Part shown: positions 12,071-23,447 of the stretch, piece by piece
How the letters are laid out: the number at the start of each line of letters is the position of its first letter
Position numbering within the stretch: position 1 is the stretch's first letter
NCBI RefSeq assembly: GCF_024139115.2
Contig: NC_085139.1
Location: 138,563,121-138,627,120 of the forward strand
Reading direction: 5' to 3'
DNA length: 64,000 bases
DNA from: Armigeres subalbatus
Lineage: Eukaryota; Arthropoda; Insecta; Diptera; Culicidae
The notes under the pieces: generated by a model
The model's input: only the letters and a program-made list of their open reading frames with translations
Database searches by the model: none
What the model was told of the DNA's origin: nothing
Made by a program: the position numbers and the translations under genes

Positions 12071-12319
12071 GCCCCTGGCTGTTCAACTCGTTATGCCAAA
12101 CGACATGGTGCCATTTGGGTAACCCCATTTTTGTGTATGTTCACAAGGACGAACAAACTTTTTATAGGAGGCTAAAAATGAAGATTATTTTAACGCTGCA
12201 AGCTAGTGGCGTTGAAAAAGCGCTACATATCTATCTGGCCTAAACGTAAAATATATGCCTACGTTTCGACGGCTATTTGCCCGACATGTTCGGAAACTAG
12301 AGAAAAGGTAATTTTTACT

Positions 12320-12545
12320 GATTAATTCATATGAGTAGAAAACGGCACAGGCGCATGAATCACGTGCTGTATTAAGTGTACAAAGAAGAAAATGTAAATC
12401 ATATAAAATACGACAGACTTTAGTGGGCTGGTCACTTAGTGTGAATGTCAGAAGAAAGAGTAGCAAAAACAATATTCAACAGAGAACCGGATAGAGGCCG
12501 GTGGCTTCGTGGAAGACCACGAACATTCTGGCTGCACGCGGTGGA
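12320..12545 (+). mobile_element. RTE-like LINE 3' remnant
   Basis: Reads KRHRRMNHVLY and WAGHLV.MSEERVAKTIFN, then DRGRWLRGRPRTFWL, matching the last about 70 residues of RTE ORFs (RLRWAGHV.RM...RGRPR..W). It is interrupted by a stop and lies on the opposite strand, downstream of P5cr. Confidence 0.65.
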
Positions 12546-12996
12546 ATCGGATGTGGGATAGTAAACGTTCAAACCTGGAGAAACAGCGCCGAAGGCTGAC
12601 GATTATGGAGCTCTACAATACGCCAGGCATAGGTGTATCGAGCTGTAGCCAACCAGTTATACAGGTAGGTAATGTATATCACGTTTCATATCAATTTATT
12701 CTTTATCGAGTGATGGAAAAAGATCTTTCATATTGCACAAGAAAAGCACTACCACCGCTAGGTGGGTTAGTCTGGTTCTTGTTGAGAGGCTAGACTTATA
12801 AAGGAAACATAAGTGACCCGTGTCTTCATAATTCAATATAAATAAAAGTTAAACTCAATTGCTTTGATATATCACTTCCACGATAGTTTTGTAACAGTTT
12901 GTGAATTTATTTTTTCAATTGAACATTCTACATATTCGAAACAAGATTTACATTTAAAGGACAGTTACTATTATGAACGACACAACATAAAACACT

Positions 12997-14596
12997 TCAA
13001 GAGAGCTCTTTTGCTCGAGCAGCAGACTTTTCCACTGCATTCATCAGCGTCGCACGCATCGCACCTTTTTCGAGTTCATGAACCCCATAAATGGTAGCTC
13101 CTCCTGGAGAGCAGACCTCGTCTTTGAGCACTGCAGGATGTTTTCCAGTTTCCAATACTGTTTTAGCTGATCCCAGAACGGTTTGCGCTGCCATTTTGAG
13201 GGCCATGTCGCGGGGAATACCCTGTTTCACCCCTCCATCGGCTAGAGCTTCTATGATTTCATACACAAAGGCAGGGCCACATCCAGTCAGCCCAGTGATG
13301 CCATCCATCTGGGTTTCCTTTACCTCATAGGCTAAACCTAACTGGTTCAGCATAAATTTTATGTCCTCATAGTAGCTAAGAATTATCTAGAACGATCAAA
13401 CATTATGTTAGCATAAGAAAAAAATACTCACAGCTTCTATTACCCCAGGAACTTGAAAATGTTTATTATCTTCAAATCCCGCGCAGTATATGGTGCAGCC
13501 TTCTCCAACTTGCATCGGAGTATTGGGCATCGTACGAACGTGCTGAATATGCAAAAAGTTGAATGTGTCCTTCAATTTGGCAAGAGGCACGCCAGCCAAA
13601 ATGGACACCAATATTTTTTCGTGACAGTGAGCAGTCAGATTTTCGATGGATTCGGCTTCTCGGAGGATGGATTCCTTGCAAGCTGACAATATATGCGGCT
13701 TCACACAAAGGAATACAATCTCCGATTCCAGTAGCACCTGAGCATTGCTTGTGGTTAGTCTGTTGACGTCTAGAGGGTTCCAACGAGCCTTTAGGTTGTT
13801 CAAGTTGGTAGCCGACACCGTGATTTGATTTGGTTTCAGGACACCTGTAATTGATAAAGTTATGTATGGAACATTGCATAACTAAATTCTCGTTCAATAG
13901 TCGTTATCTTAAGTGGCTAAAAGTATTTATCATGATATCAGCTATGAACATTCCGTATTACATACATAGTCCGTGGGGTTATAACCATCAGGACCTGGAT
14001 TCTTCAAAGATTATGTCGAAAAGTGCAAGAAGATTTAATTAATTAGAGTCCTGTAAATTACATATATGTGCATACATGTAGGTTCAAAAAATGTCAGAAG
14101 GCTCTATTCTTCGTACCAGATATGCTTCTTCTTCTTCATTACATCCCCACACTGGGACAGAGCCGCCTCGCAGCTTAGTGTTCATTAAGCACTTCTACAG
14201 TTATAAACTGCGAGGTTTCCAGGCCAGGTTACCATTTTTTCATTCGTATATTATGAGGCTAACACGATGATACTTTTATGCCCAGGGAAGTCGAGACAAT
14301 TTCCAATCCGAAAATTACCTAGACCAGCACCGGGACATGCTACTAAAGAGAATAAATTGATAACGGCTAGCAGATATTTCAATTGGATCATTTGGATAAT
14401 CCAAATTTGATAAACGTTTAAGAAAACAAATATGATCTGGTGCAATAAATGTATCAACAAATAAAAAACCCAAGGCATAGCATGCGTACTCACCAGCTCG
14501 GAGCAATCCAGCGGCGATGGAATAGGCCATGTTTCCACCGCCGATGAAGCCAACATTCAGTTTGGTGAGATCTCGTTTTCCGGAAGACGCACTCAT
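12997..14596 (-). CDS. P5cr: Pyrroline-5-carboxylate reductase, three exons
   Basis: The enzyme reduces delta1-pyrroline-5-carboxylate to proline using NAD(P)H, the last step of proline synthesis. Exon 1 is 14596-14494, exon 2 is 13844-13432 and exon 3 is 13386-12997. The phases join without a break to give 301 residues, near the usual 270-320. The N-terminus has the Rossmann dinucleotide motif VGFIGGGNMAYSIAAG (about residues 16-31). Exon 2 gives the family core LCVKPH...VSILAGVPL...RTMPNTPMQVGEG. Exon 3 holds the dimerisation domain and family signature, with GITGLTGCGPAFVYEIIEAL and SPGGATIYGVHELEKG. The donors are GTGAGT at exon 1 and GTGAGT at exon 2; the acceptors are TTACAG and TTCTAG. 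The exon 3 acceptor was chosen because the nearer CTTAG would break frame. A reverse-strand AATAAA lies about 85 bp beyond the stop. No mitochondrial presequence is obvious, so it may be a cytosolic form. Confidence 0.95.
14131..14236. repeat. Dispersed mosquito repeat, copy 2
   Basis: CACTGGGACAGAGCCGCCTC, then TTAGTGTTCATTAAGCACTT and AACTGCGAGGTTTCCAGGCC, the inverse of the 881-970 family. It lies in P5cr intron 1. Confidence 0.65.
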
Positions 14597-15281
14597 TGCT
14601 TCCCAGCCAGCTGATGCAATGTTGTTTGTTTGGGTAGATAACGGGGTTGCGATGCTCTTGTTTAGTTGTTATCGCAATATGATTGCGGAAATGGCAATGA
14701 ATTTAAATACAACAATATTAATAGGAGAAAGATAACAATTTCATAAACGTTCTGATACGCGGGGTCACTTATATTATCTAACTGATAAGAGTGATAAGAC
14801 AGAAGACACCACAATATAAAACTATAAACAACAACTTTGAATCAATATTCAGGACCAACATTCGAATTGGTCCTATCTGCATATCAACATTTTTATTTTT
14901 TTTAAATCAGGCCGTTACAAATATTTAATTGACTTTTTGTCCTACTAGTCTCCGAAAGGTCAAGGGGGGAGGGGGAATAATAGAAAATAAATATTAAAAT
15001 GAAAAAAATCAAAAAACTCCTCGGATTTGATAAAGAATGTTTTGAAAATCCTCAAAATTATCCGAATTTTATTTTGTTGCCCCCTCAAAATATCATTTTT
15101 TGGCAAAAAAAATTCGAGGGGGGGGGAGACAAAATGGATTTTAAATATTTGTATCGGCCTCATTTACGTCATATTATTTTGACTACAATATGTTTTCGTT
15201 AATATTTGCCTTTATAAAACTGCAAAAGAATCAAATTCGGTAAATAGTACAAAAAATCGTAATAAGACATATTATATTATA

Positions 15282-15653
15282 CAGTATCGATCCGATTTTG
15301 TCACCCCCCGAATTTTATGACGTTTTCGACCCGATTTTGTAACCCCAGAAAAAATTGAAAATTTTAGTCGTTCTTTTTATTTTTGTAAATAATACCGTAA
15401 ACAACCATGGTTTTCATGAAATAACTTTCACTGCCTGTGGTTTATTATGAATCATTTCTGAGTACCGGTCAAGAATTTTTTAGGCCTTTTCTACAACAAA
15501 TTATGGCTTCCGTTCACATATTTTGCCTTCCCAAGGCATAAACTGATTCATATTAAAAAATTGAAAATAATTTTTGTCCGATTTTGTCATATTTCCTATT
15601 TTATCACCCCAAAATTCACCAGGTATTACCCCCTGGTAATCGAGATATTACTG
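15282..15653. mobile_element. 372-bp TA-flanked element with CAGTA tips
   Basis: Left TACAGTATCGATCCGATTTT and right (inverted) TACAGTAATATCTCGATTAC, both next to TA. The interior repeats CGATTTTGTCA. Related to 11442-12070. Only the outer bases of the inverted repeat match well. Confidence 0.55.
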
Positions 15654-15994
15654 TAGTACAGAATTAGCAAAAAACAAGATGTTTTTTAACTCTTCTCTTT
15701 TTGTTTAGCACAAACCTGCAGGTTTATATTTATTTGACTTAAGTGAGCAGCTGCATCAATCGATCCACCAAATTATCCAGAAATATGGGATGATGAAGAA
15801 CTGCCTGCCGGCTGGTTGGATGGCCCCATATGCCCAATTTATAAGAAGGCACAGACTAGAGTGTGCCAATTACAGAGGGGTCGCCCTTCTGAATTCGGCG
15901 AACAAAATTCTGTCGCGTATCCTGTTTAACAGACTGAGACCGCTTGAGGAGTCATTCGTCGGCGAATACCAGGCAGATTTTCGTGAGAGCCGAT

Positions 15995-18640
15995 TGTCGG
16001 AGTCCATACCCAAATAAATAACACAACACAAGTTTTCAATTTTTCTTATATAGCTCTATATTTTTTTTTTCATTTTTTTTTTGTACATATTCGTCTACAT
16101 TGACGTCCGTCTAAAAACTGAAGCTTTTCTGGTGCGACCTCTCGTTCAAAATCGTTTCTCTCTTTCTCTCCACTTTCTTTGTTATTTTTCACGAGTTCTT
16201 TGTCAAGGTACTCAATACGTCATTTTTGACATACACTCTAATTATGTATAGGTTCCTAATGAATATTACACTGTTACGAATGTTTGGTCAGATTGCGAGT
16301 ATGTATAATTATTATTTAATTTTAAACACATCAACATTTTATTAAATATTCAATTTTCATTTAATTCATCTCAATCCTACATCCTTCTCTACCCCTACTC
16401 TTTATTTACATACAAATTTTTTTTTTAATGAGAAAGACTGTGCTGCATGATTATCCAATTTATAATCTGAAAAGAGGAATCGTTAATTCAAGTGTCTATT
16501 TATGAGAATACTTACCAAGAAATGCGTTTTTTAATATTTCCAATATTATTTGTTACGCATCGAGTAATATACCTTAAACAAAAATCTAAAAGATAACTAA
16601 ATGAAAAATAATTAGAATAAAATATTACATAAACAGTATCACCATTAAATCTCTATTTTTGCCTTCTCGTATACAAAGTATACGTAAAGACCTTAGACCT
16701 TGGGCTTAGAAGTTATAGCCAAAAATTTTTTTTTCATACAAAAAGTCACTCGAATAAACGAGAAAGGCACCATCACCGCTAGGTGGACTAATCTGGGTTT
16801 TTCTATGTTCATTTATTACGTTCATTATTTCTAACACTATACACGTGGCAACAGCTGATCTTGTTCATGCAGTCATGGGTAAAGCTTACCAGACTCTAGA
16901 AAATCAATCTTGCATCAAAACCAGAAAAGTTCCTACAATATTCTCAGTTCATCTCAGTTAACACTTTCTAACACTAAACACGTAACAACAGCTGATCTTG
17001 TTCATGCAGTCATGGATAAAGCTTACCAGGCTCTAGAAAATCAATCTTGCATCAAAACCAGAAAAATTCCAACAATATTCTCAGTTCATCTCAGTTAACA
17101 CTTTCAAACACTAAACACGTAACAACAGCTGATCTTGTTCATGCAGTCATGAGTAGAGCTTACCAGGCTCTAAAAAATCAATCTTGCATCAAACCCAGAA
17201 AAATTCCAACAATATTCTCAGTTCATCTCAGTTTACACTTTCTAACACTAAACACGTGGCAACAGCTGATCTTGTTCATGCAGTCATGGATAAAGCTTAC
17301 CAGGCTCTAGAAAATCAATCTTGCATCAAAACCAGAAAAATTCCAACAATTTTCTCAGTTCATCTCAGTTTACACTTTCTAACACTATACACGTGGCAAC
17401 AGCTGATCTTGTTCATGCAGTCATGGATAAAGCTTACCAGGCTCTAGAAAATCAATCTTGCATCAAAACCAGAAAAATTCCAACAATATTCTCAGTTCAT
17501 CTCAGTTTACACTTTCTAACACTAAACACGTGGCAACAGCTGATCTTGTTCATGCAGTCATGGATAAAGCTTACCAGGCTCTAGAAAATCAATCTTGCAT
17601 CAAAACCAGAAAAATTCCAACAATTTTCTCAGTTCATCTCAGTTTACACTTTCTAACACTAAACACGTGGCAACAGGTGATCTTGTTCATGCAGTCATGG
17701 ATAAAGCTTACCAGGCTCTAGAAAATCAATCTTGCATCAAAACCAGAAAAATTCCAACAATATTCTCAGTTCATCTCAGTTTACACTTTCTAACACTACA
17801 CGTGACAACAGCTGATATTGTTCATGCAGTCATAGATAAAGCTTACCAGGCTCTAGAAAATCAATCTTGCATCAAAACCAGAAAAATTCCAGCAATATTC
17901 TCAGTTCATCTCAGTTTACACTTTCTAACACTAAACACGTGGCAACAGCTGATCTTGTTCATGCAGTCATGGATAAAGCTTACCAGGCTCTAGAAAATCA
18001 ATCTTGCATCAAAACCAGAAAAATTCCAACAATTTTCTCAGTTCATCTCAGTTAACACTTTCTAACACTAAACACGTAACAACAGCTGATCTTGTTCATG
18101 CAGTCATGGATAAAGCTTACCAGGCTCTAGAAAATCAATCTTGCATCAAAACCAGAAAAATTCCAACAATATTCTCAGTTCATCTCAGTTTACACTTTCT
18201 AACACTACACGTGACAACAGCTGATATTGTTCATGCAGTCATAGATAAAGCTTACCAGGCTCTAGAAAATCAATCTTGCATCAAAACCAGAAAAATTCCT
18301 ACAATATTCTCAATTGATCTCAGTTTACACTTTCTAACACTATACACATGGCAACAGCTGATCTTGTTCACGCAATCATGATAGAGCTTACCAGGCTCTA
18401 GAAAATCAATCTTGCATCAAAACCAGAAAAATTCCAACAATATTCTCAGTTCATCTCAGTTAACACTTTCTAACACTAAACACGTAACAACAGCTGATCT
18501 TGTTCATGCAGTCATGGATAAAGCTTACCAGGCTCTAGAAAATCAATCTTGCATCAAAACCAGAAAAATTCCAACAATATTCTCAGTTCATCTCAGTTTA
18601 CACTTTCTAACACTAAACACGTGGCAACAACAATCCTACA
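15995..18640 (+). mobile_element. 2646-bp TG..CA insertion with 5-bp target duplication, containing the tandem array
   Basis: The insert begins TGTCGGAGTCC and ends AATCCTACA. It is bounded by CCGAT at 15990-15994 and CCGAT at 18641-18645, and removing it with one CCGAT restores the RTE reading frame. TG..CA ends with a 5-bp duplication are the hallmark of LTR-retrotransposon integration, so this is most simply a solo LTR or a small non-coding LTR element. No gag or pol sequence is present. CAATCCTACA, the right-end sequence, also occurs at 16374-16383, which may mark an LTR edge or an expanded LTR. Confidence 0.75.
16838..18632 (+). repeat. 137-bp tandem array, about 13 units
   Basis: The anchor TTGCATCAAAA recurs at 16910, 17047, 17184, 17321, 17458, 17595, 17732, 17867, 18004, 18141, 18276, 18412 and 18549. 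Spacing is 137 bp except 135, 135 and 136. Units differ by a few bases. Most carry ACACGTGG or ACACGTAA (CACGTG E-box in some), a CAGCTG E-box and a HindIII AAGCTT. Two 135-bp units (variant ACTACACGTGACAAC with GATATTG) lie 409 bp apart, indicating duplication of a three-unit block. Long frames through it arise only because units lack stops; there is no evidence for a protein. Confidence 0.95.
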
Positions 18641-19408
18641 CCGATCAACGACGGATCAGATGTTTAGCCTGCGGATGATCCTCGATAAATTCCGGGAGTA
18701 GAACTTGCAGACTCGTCATCTGTTCATTGATTTCATAGCAGCGTACGATTCAGTGAAAAGAAATTAGCTGTGGCAGATAATGTCCGAACTTGGTTTTCCG
18801 GCGAAACTGTTTAGACTGATACGTCCAATGCTGGATGGCTCAAAATCAACTATTCGGATTGCAGACGAAGTGTCAACCTCGTTTGTGATCTTAGACAGAT
18901 TGGAGCAGGGTGATGCACTTTCGAATTTATTGTTCAACATTGCACTCGAGGGCGCTATTAGGAAATCTGGCGTGCAGAGGAACGGCACTATTATTACATG
19001 GTCGCATATGCAGATGTGAGCATGTTTTGAGCCACTAATAGACCATTTATATACATGTATGTGTGCGTATGTGTGCATATTGGTTTAAGACCAAAATGTG
19101 TCATGCGATGCGACAACTAATTCTTAATGGTTTTTTACAAAAAATAAACTTCTGATAAGTCAGTAAAGTGCAGACAAACTCATTGATCACTCTCGAAACC
19201 TCACAGAGTGTCCCGGCATGTCATGCTATAGCTCTACATTCAAGGTTTCTCACGAATCATTCTCTGATAGAATCATTTTCCGTATAAAGGACAATTGACC
19301 TCATTGATCACATACGGATTTTTAACGGATTGTCCCGAAACCTGTAGCACAGGATGTTTCCGAAGTTGGGCCAAAACATATCATGCGACATGCTCATTCT
19401 TCAAGTTT

Positions 19409-19436
19409 TTTTAGCGTTAGCGTTAGCGTTAGCGTT
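19409..19436 (+). repeat. Telomere-like (TTAGCG)n, about 4.5 units
   Basis: TTAGCGTTAGCGTTAGCG and one further unit, followed by a conserved-looking block (GATTGGACACTAGTGATACT) seen widely in Aedes. Probably the end of a dispersed element, not a telomere. Confidence 0.6.
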
Positions 19437-20608
19437 GTTACGGTATACTTCGTAGATTGGACACTAGTGATACTCATGTTTCTTATGGAATCCTTATCCA
19501 GATTGTTATCGGAAATCAAGGTGGGGAGTTACCCTTGATTCCAATCTAAGATAAAAATGGCATAAGCATGAGGATTACTACTCCCGGCCACGCCCATCTT
19601 TACCGTAACTAGGGATAGGAAAGGAAATGTTGATGTAGAACTTACTTAACGAGAGGCCCCCGACTTGGCGACGCCCTCATAAGTTCTACGGAGTTGGTGG
19701 TTTGGTAGGGTAAGGTAGGTCATGGAGGTTTGCCTCAAGCTGGCAATTCGACCCACAGACTATGTTGTTTACCTGTTTTTATTTAAACTCTTGCCAGCCG
19801 GCTGTCGAAAGAGTATGCTAATATCAATTTTATTTACAGTTTATTCTTTAAATAATTTACAGACGATTTCTTAACCTCAATCTATCAACAAATATCCGTT
19901 GAACAAATCTAAATTTACCAAATTTGTACTTTCTGCTCAGTGAGCAAAACGATTCTTCTAGGTTCATCGAATACAAAAATCAAACCATGCCTTTTAAAGA
20001 TAATTATACTAAACATTTTACAAAGTTTTATTTCAAGTATTTTTGCGATTTCTGATATAAAATTCAATAGCAAACAATCAAACAAAATTAAAATATTCTA
20101 GCTAAATTTTACTATTTTGGTCGAGCATGGGTCAGCCGCCTGACACCCGCGTTGAAAAATATGTTCCATGCTTGCCCCCCCCCCCCATAAAATAATAACG
20201 TGTGCTAATCACTAATGATACTAAAAGATTTGAATGAAATTAGGCATTGTTCCCGCTTATCATTTTAGCACCGCCAGGGGGAACTTGGCCGATACCCACT
20301 GCACTTTTCTTTCCCTTACCATAAACAATTACCATCATTTGTGATATCTCAACGGAATCTTATTGGGAATTCTGAAATGGCAGAAAATCAATGCAGTTAG
20401 ATTGCCAGGTAATACGTGCACATCGTAGCACTGGTGATGCATCACAATCGTATATATACAAGAGTATATGCACTATATGATGACATTGACCGGAAGATTA
20501 GATAAGCATTTCCCCCCGCTCATTCTTCAAGTTTTTTTCACACATAAACTTCTAATAAGTCTGTAAAGTGTAAAAGAAATCATTTGCCACTTCCAGAATA
20601 TCACAGCC

Positions 20609-22175
20609 CTAGCAGCACGGATTACGACCAGATTTACTCACTATAAAGTTGCTCCAACCATTTTTTCCTGACATGTGCTGCTCGGGAGAGTGCCTGGCGG
20701 ATCCTGTAGGTATGGACATTTCCGGGTTTCGGGTTCTAAGCACCCGTCTCTCGAATACTACAAGTGCTTGCAAGTCCTCCTCAAGCATTGTCCATGTTTC
20801 ATGTCCGTAGAGGACTACCGGTCTTATGACACATTTGGTGCGGTGAACAAGGATGTTATCGATCACTTAATAATTTGCATTCGATCATTTAGTAGTTTTC
20901 CAATAGCTCATTCCAGAAGCTGAATTTCAAAATGTGTTGTATGGTGGAGTTCTAGTGCAAAGGTTTTTTTTACAACTCTGCCTAATGGTTCGTTGTTAGA
21001 ATTCAACTAACGGAGTTACAGCGCTAGTTACAGTAACTTAAACTAAATGATTGGAATTTTGTTATCATTTAGTCTATGTTACTGAAACTATAGCTATAAC
21101 TCCGTTGCTAATGGAATTTGAACAACGAACCATTAGGCAGAGTTGTAGAAACATCTTCGTTCTAGAACTCCACCATACAACACATTTTGAAATTCAGCTT
21201 TTGTATTGGGTTATTGACAAACTACTAAATGATCCAACGCAAATTACTAAATGATCGGTAACATCCTTGGCGGTGAATCTTTTTTGACCGCAGTTTTTTT
21301 CTGGAGCCCTTTGGATGTACTATGTGTTTGATGCATTAACCACCAGTCCTACTTTTGTTGCTTCACGTTTCAGGCGGGTGTACAGTTCTGCCACCTTTGC
21401 TAATGTTCGGCCGACAATGTCCATGTCATCCGCGAATCAAATAAATTGAATGAATCTGTTGAAAATCGTACCCCGGCTGTTACACCCGGCTCTCCGCATG
21501 ACATCTTCTAGCGCAATGTTGAACAACAGGCACGAAAATCCATCACCTTGTCTTAGTCCCCGGCGCGATTCGAACGAACTGGAGTGTTCGTCCGAAATCT
21601 TCACACAGTTTTGCACACCATCCACCGTTGCTTTGATCAATCTGGTAGCTTCCCAGGGAAGCTGTTCTCGTCCATAATTTTCCATAGCTCTACGCGGTCT
21701 ATACTGTCGTATGCCGCCTTGAAATCAATGAACAGATGGTGCGTTGGGGCCTGGTACTCACGGCATTTTTTAAGGATTTGCCATGCAGTGAAGATCTGGT
21801 CCGTTGTTGAGTGGCCGTCAAAGAATCCGGCTTGATAACTTCCCACAAACTCATTCACTAATGGTGACAGACGTCGGAAGATGATCTGGGATATCACTTT
21901 GTAGGCGGCATAAAGGATGATGATCGCTCGATTGTACTTTCTTGTAGATGGGGCTATGTTGGAAGTAGGCGCAGATAATGGCCATATTCTTGGAGGCGGC
22001 GAAATCAATTATTCGTAGGCCGTTTTCGTTCGTCAGCCGGTGAGCGCTGAACCGCCCAACAATCGGTCTAAACTCCTCCTCCTCTTGGCCAACCTAGCGT
22101 TCAAATTTCCTATGATGATTTTGACGTCGGGCTTAGGAAGCTGTCGTACTCACGTTCCAGCTGCGCGTAGAATGC
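20609..22175 (-). mobile_element. RTE/JAM1-like LINE copy, degraded, internally deleted
   Basis: Read on the minus strand. 22175-22020 matches the end of an APE-type endonuclease (DAFYAQLEREYDSF). It is followed by RT motifs TRKYNRAIIILYAAYKVISQ and NEFVGSYQAGF (21960-21830), HHLFIDFKAAYDS (about 21740), LRQGDGFSCLLFNIALED (about 21530) and a C-terminal PVVLYGHETWTMLEEDLQAL (20810-20750). The segment between endonuclease and RT is missing, and frames shift near 21690 and elsewhere. A 422-bp foldback element interrupts it at 20848-21269. Confidence 0.85.
20848..21269. mobile_element. 422-bp foldback MITE, hAT-like, 8-bp target duplication
   Basis: Ends CAAGGATGTTATCGATCA and, in reverse complement, CAAGGATGTTACCGATCA. 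The arms stay complementary for about 190 bp each, including matching GTTGTATGGTGGAGTTCTAG segments. The direct duplication GCGGTGAA flanks it at 20840-20847 and 21270-21277. An 8-bp duplication fits the hAT superfamily. The target is the RTE copy, so the insertion is younger than that LINE. Confidence 0.9.
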
Positions 22176-22195
22176 GTCCTTATCATCAAAACATA

Positions 22196-22275
22196 ACAAA
22201 AGTTCCTTTAAGAGTACGTTACTCAGCTTCACTGAGCTGCTTAAGCGAAAAACGAACTCTTAAAGGAACTTTTGG
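22196..22275. repeat. 80-bp foldback
   Basis: AAAAGTTCCTTTAAGAGT pairs with its inverse at the right end (22256-22275), with AGCTTCACTGAGCTGCTTA as an inner stem. It is in the region left of the gypsy element. Possibly a MITE; the flanks are not duplicated. Confidence 0.6.
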
Positions 22276-22703
22276 TTACTTGGGGAGAACGTTTGCAAAC
22301 CAAAACGGGTCATGCGACAGCTCTTCCTTCAGGATTTTTTCTACGAATACTAATGGATCTGTAAAGCACGACAGAGCTTATTGGTTACTACCAGGAACTC
22401 ACGGGGTGCCCCGGGAGAACCTTCAGGAGGGAACATTGAGGGGGATTGTAGACCAGAACGCCTCTTGCGGCCATTCTTTAATTGAAAATCCTCACGAACA
22501 ATCTTCCGAGGAGGCAGTAGAAGACGATATACCTTATTGCCCGCACTCGAAGCCTCAGGAGCGCCTGTAGGTGAAAGCATTTTCTTATAGACCAAAACGT
22601 ATCTTGCGATGGCTCTTTGTAATTGATTCATTTAGAAACGAAAATTATTTTAAGCTTTTGGTGGAATGTATTTACTTTCCATTCAAGTTTGTACTATGTA
22701 TTC

Positions 22704-22846
22704 CATTTAATTCCACTACTTTATTGTACCTTTGTACCTTTATTGTCTCGTTAAGTCAAGTCAAGTACGAGACACTGGAGACGGCCTTACTGTTGAGGTC
22801 GAAAGGCGTATCTGTCAAAAGTACAATAAAGTAGTGGAATTAAATG
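22704..22846. repeat. Perfect 26-bp inverted arms with LINE-tail loop
   Basis: 22704-22729 is the exact reverse complement of 22821-22846 (GTACAATAAAGTAGTGG core). The loop carries GAGACACTGGAGACGGCCTT, a motif typical of Aedes LINE 3' ends. Perfect arms imply a recent origin. Confidence 0.8.
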
Positions 22847-22997
22847 ATTCAATCAATTTATTTAGTTTACATCTTAACATACAACACTGAATCAACAATT
22901 TGACGCCACAACACACGGCTACAAGCCACATCTCTCCTTCCTTAGATGCCCTTTACGCTCATCAAATAGTTTTGATTTCTTTCTAATTGATCGTCTT

Positions 22998-23090
22998 CTT
23001 CAATGGCTCTACATTTCAACTGGAACTTGGCCTGCCTTTTAACTTAGTGTTCTATTCGCATTTCCACAGTTTTAAAAGCTTATCCGCCAA
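22998..23090. repeat. Dispersed mosquito repeat, diverged copy 3
   Basis: AACTTAGTGTTCTATTCGCA followed by TTTCCACAGTTTTAAAAGC matches the central part of the same family, immediately left of the gypsy element's flank. Confidence 0.45.
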
Positions 23091-23180
23091 TTCCTTGAGT
23101 ATCTGTTTTGTATAGAAGGTACAATGATGCACTATGACCAGGAGCCGGGAGTGTTTCCCACCCGAAAACATTCTAGGCCG

Positions 23181-23447
23181 TAATATGTATCCCAATTTGG
23201 GTATTTCATTATTAAACGTGTATGTGCTATAAAGTTATAGCACTCGATATGTCAAATATCGTCGAATAAACAGCTCGGCGTTTGTCGGCCTCTTTCGTTA
23301 TCCAGACATCAAACGTGTTGGACGTAATTTGAAGACCAGCTCCGAAATACCAAGTGATTCAACTCCGGTACATATAGTTTTCCTTCTTGATAGATTTCTT
23401 GTCCGCTTCGGTTTCGTTTCCTTTCAAAGCCTTTCACGGTCATATCA
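23181..23447 (+). repeat. 5' LTR of the gypsy element
   Basis: This 267-bp direct repeat matches 29094-29360 almost perfectly. It opens TAATATGTATCCC and closes GGTCATATCA, giving weak TAATATG/CATATCA terminal symmetry. AATAAA occurs at about 23264 within it. Confidence 0.95.

Larger units (their letters stand above)
10912..12996. other. Between CCDC124 and P5cr; repeats only
   Basis: Contains the CCDC124 3' end, the 11442-12070 repeat, an RTE remnant and, at 12745-12775, an ACCACCGCTAGGTGGGTTAG motif that recurs near 10236 (CATCGCTAGGTGGATAA) and 16768 (CACCGCTAGGTGGACTAA). Its core is nearly palindromic. No gene seen. Confidence 0.5.
15715..19015 (+). mobile_element. RTE/JAM1-like LINE fragment, split by a 2.6-kb insertion
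   Basis: The left part (15715-15994) reads in frame as RT fingers (NYRGVALLNSANKILSRILF, then EESFVGEYQ). The right part (18641-19015) continues it with a TTDQM start, a palm-like FIDFIAAYDS and LLFNIALEGAIRK. Joining at CCGAT restores the RTE order, so this is one copy with an insert at 15995-18640. RT catalytic and primer-grip segments are degraded and there are several stop codons. Both the endonuclease and the C-terminal part are missing. Confidence 0.85.

Noticed and set aside
16838..18632. CRISPR-like array
   Set aside because: Units are contiguous 137-bp repeats without unique spacers, in a eukaryotic genome.
16910..18678. Series of overlapping 62-132 residue frames with near-identical peptides
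   Set aside because: They are readings of the 137-bp tandem array; the unit length is not a multiple of three and frames end when units vary, so no selected protein is implied.
22040..22570. 176-residue plus-strand frame
   Set aside because: It overlaps the antisense of an RTE endonuclease fragment and the 22196-22275 foldback; no domain is recognisable.
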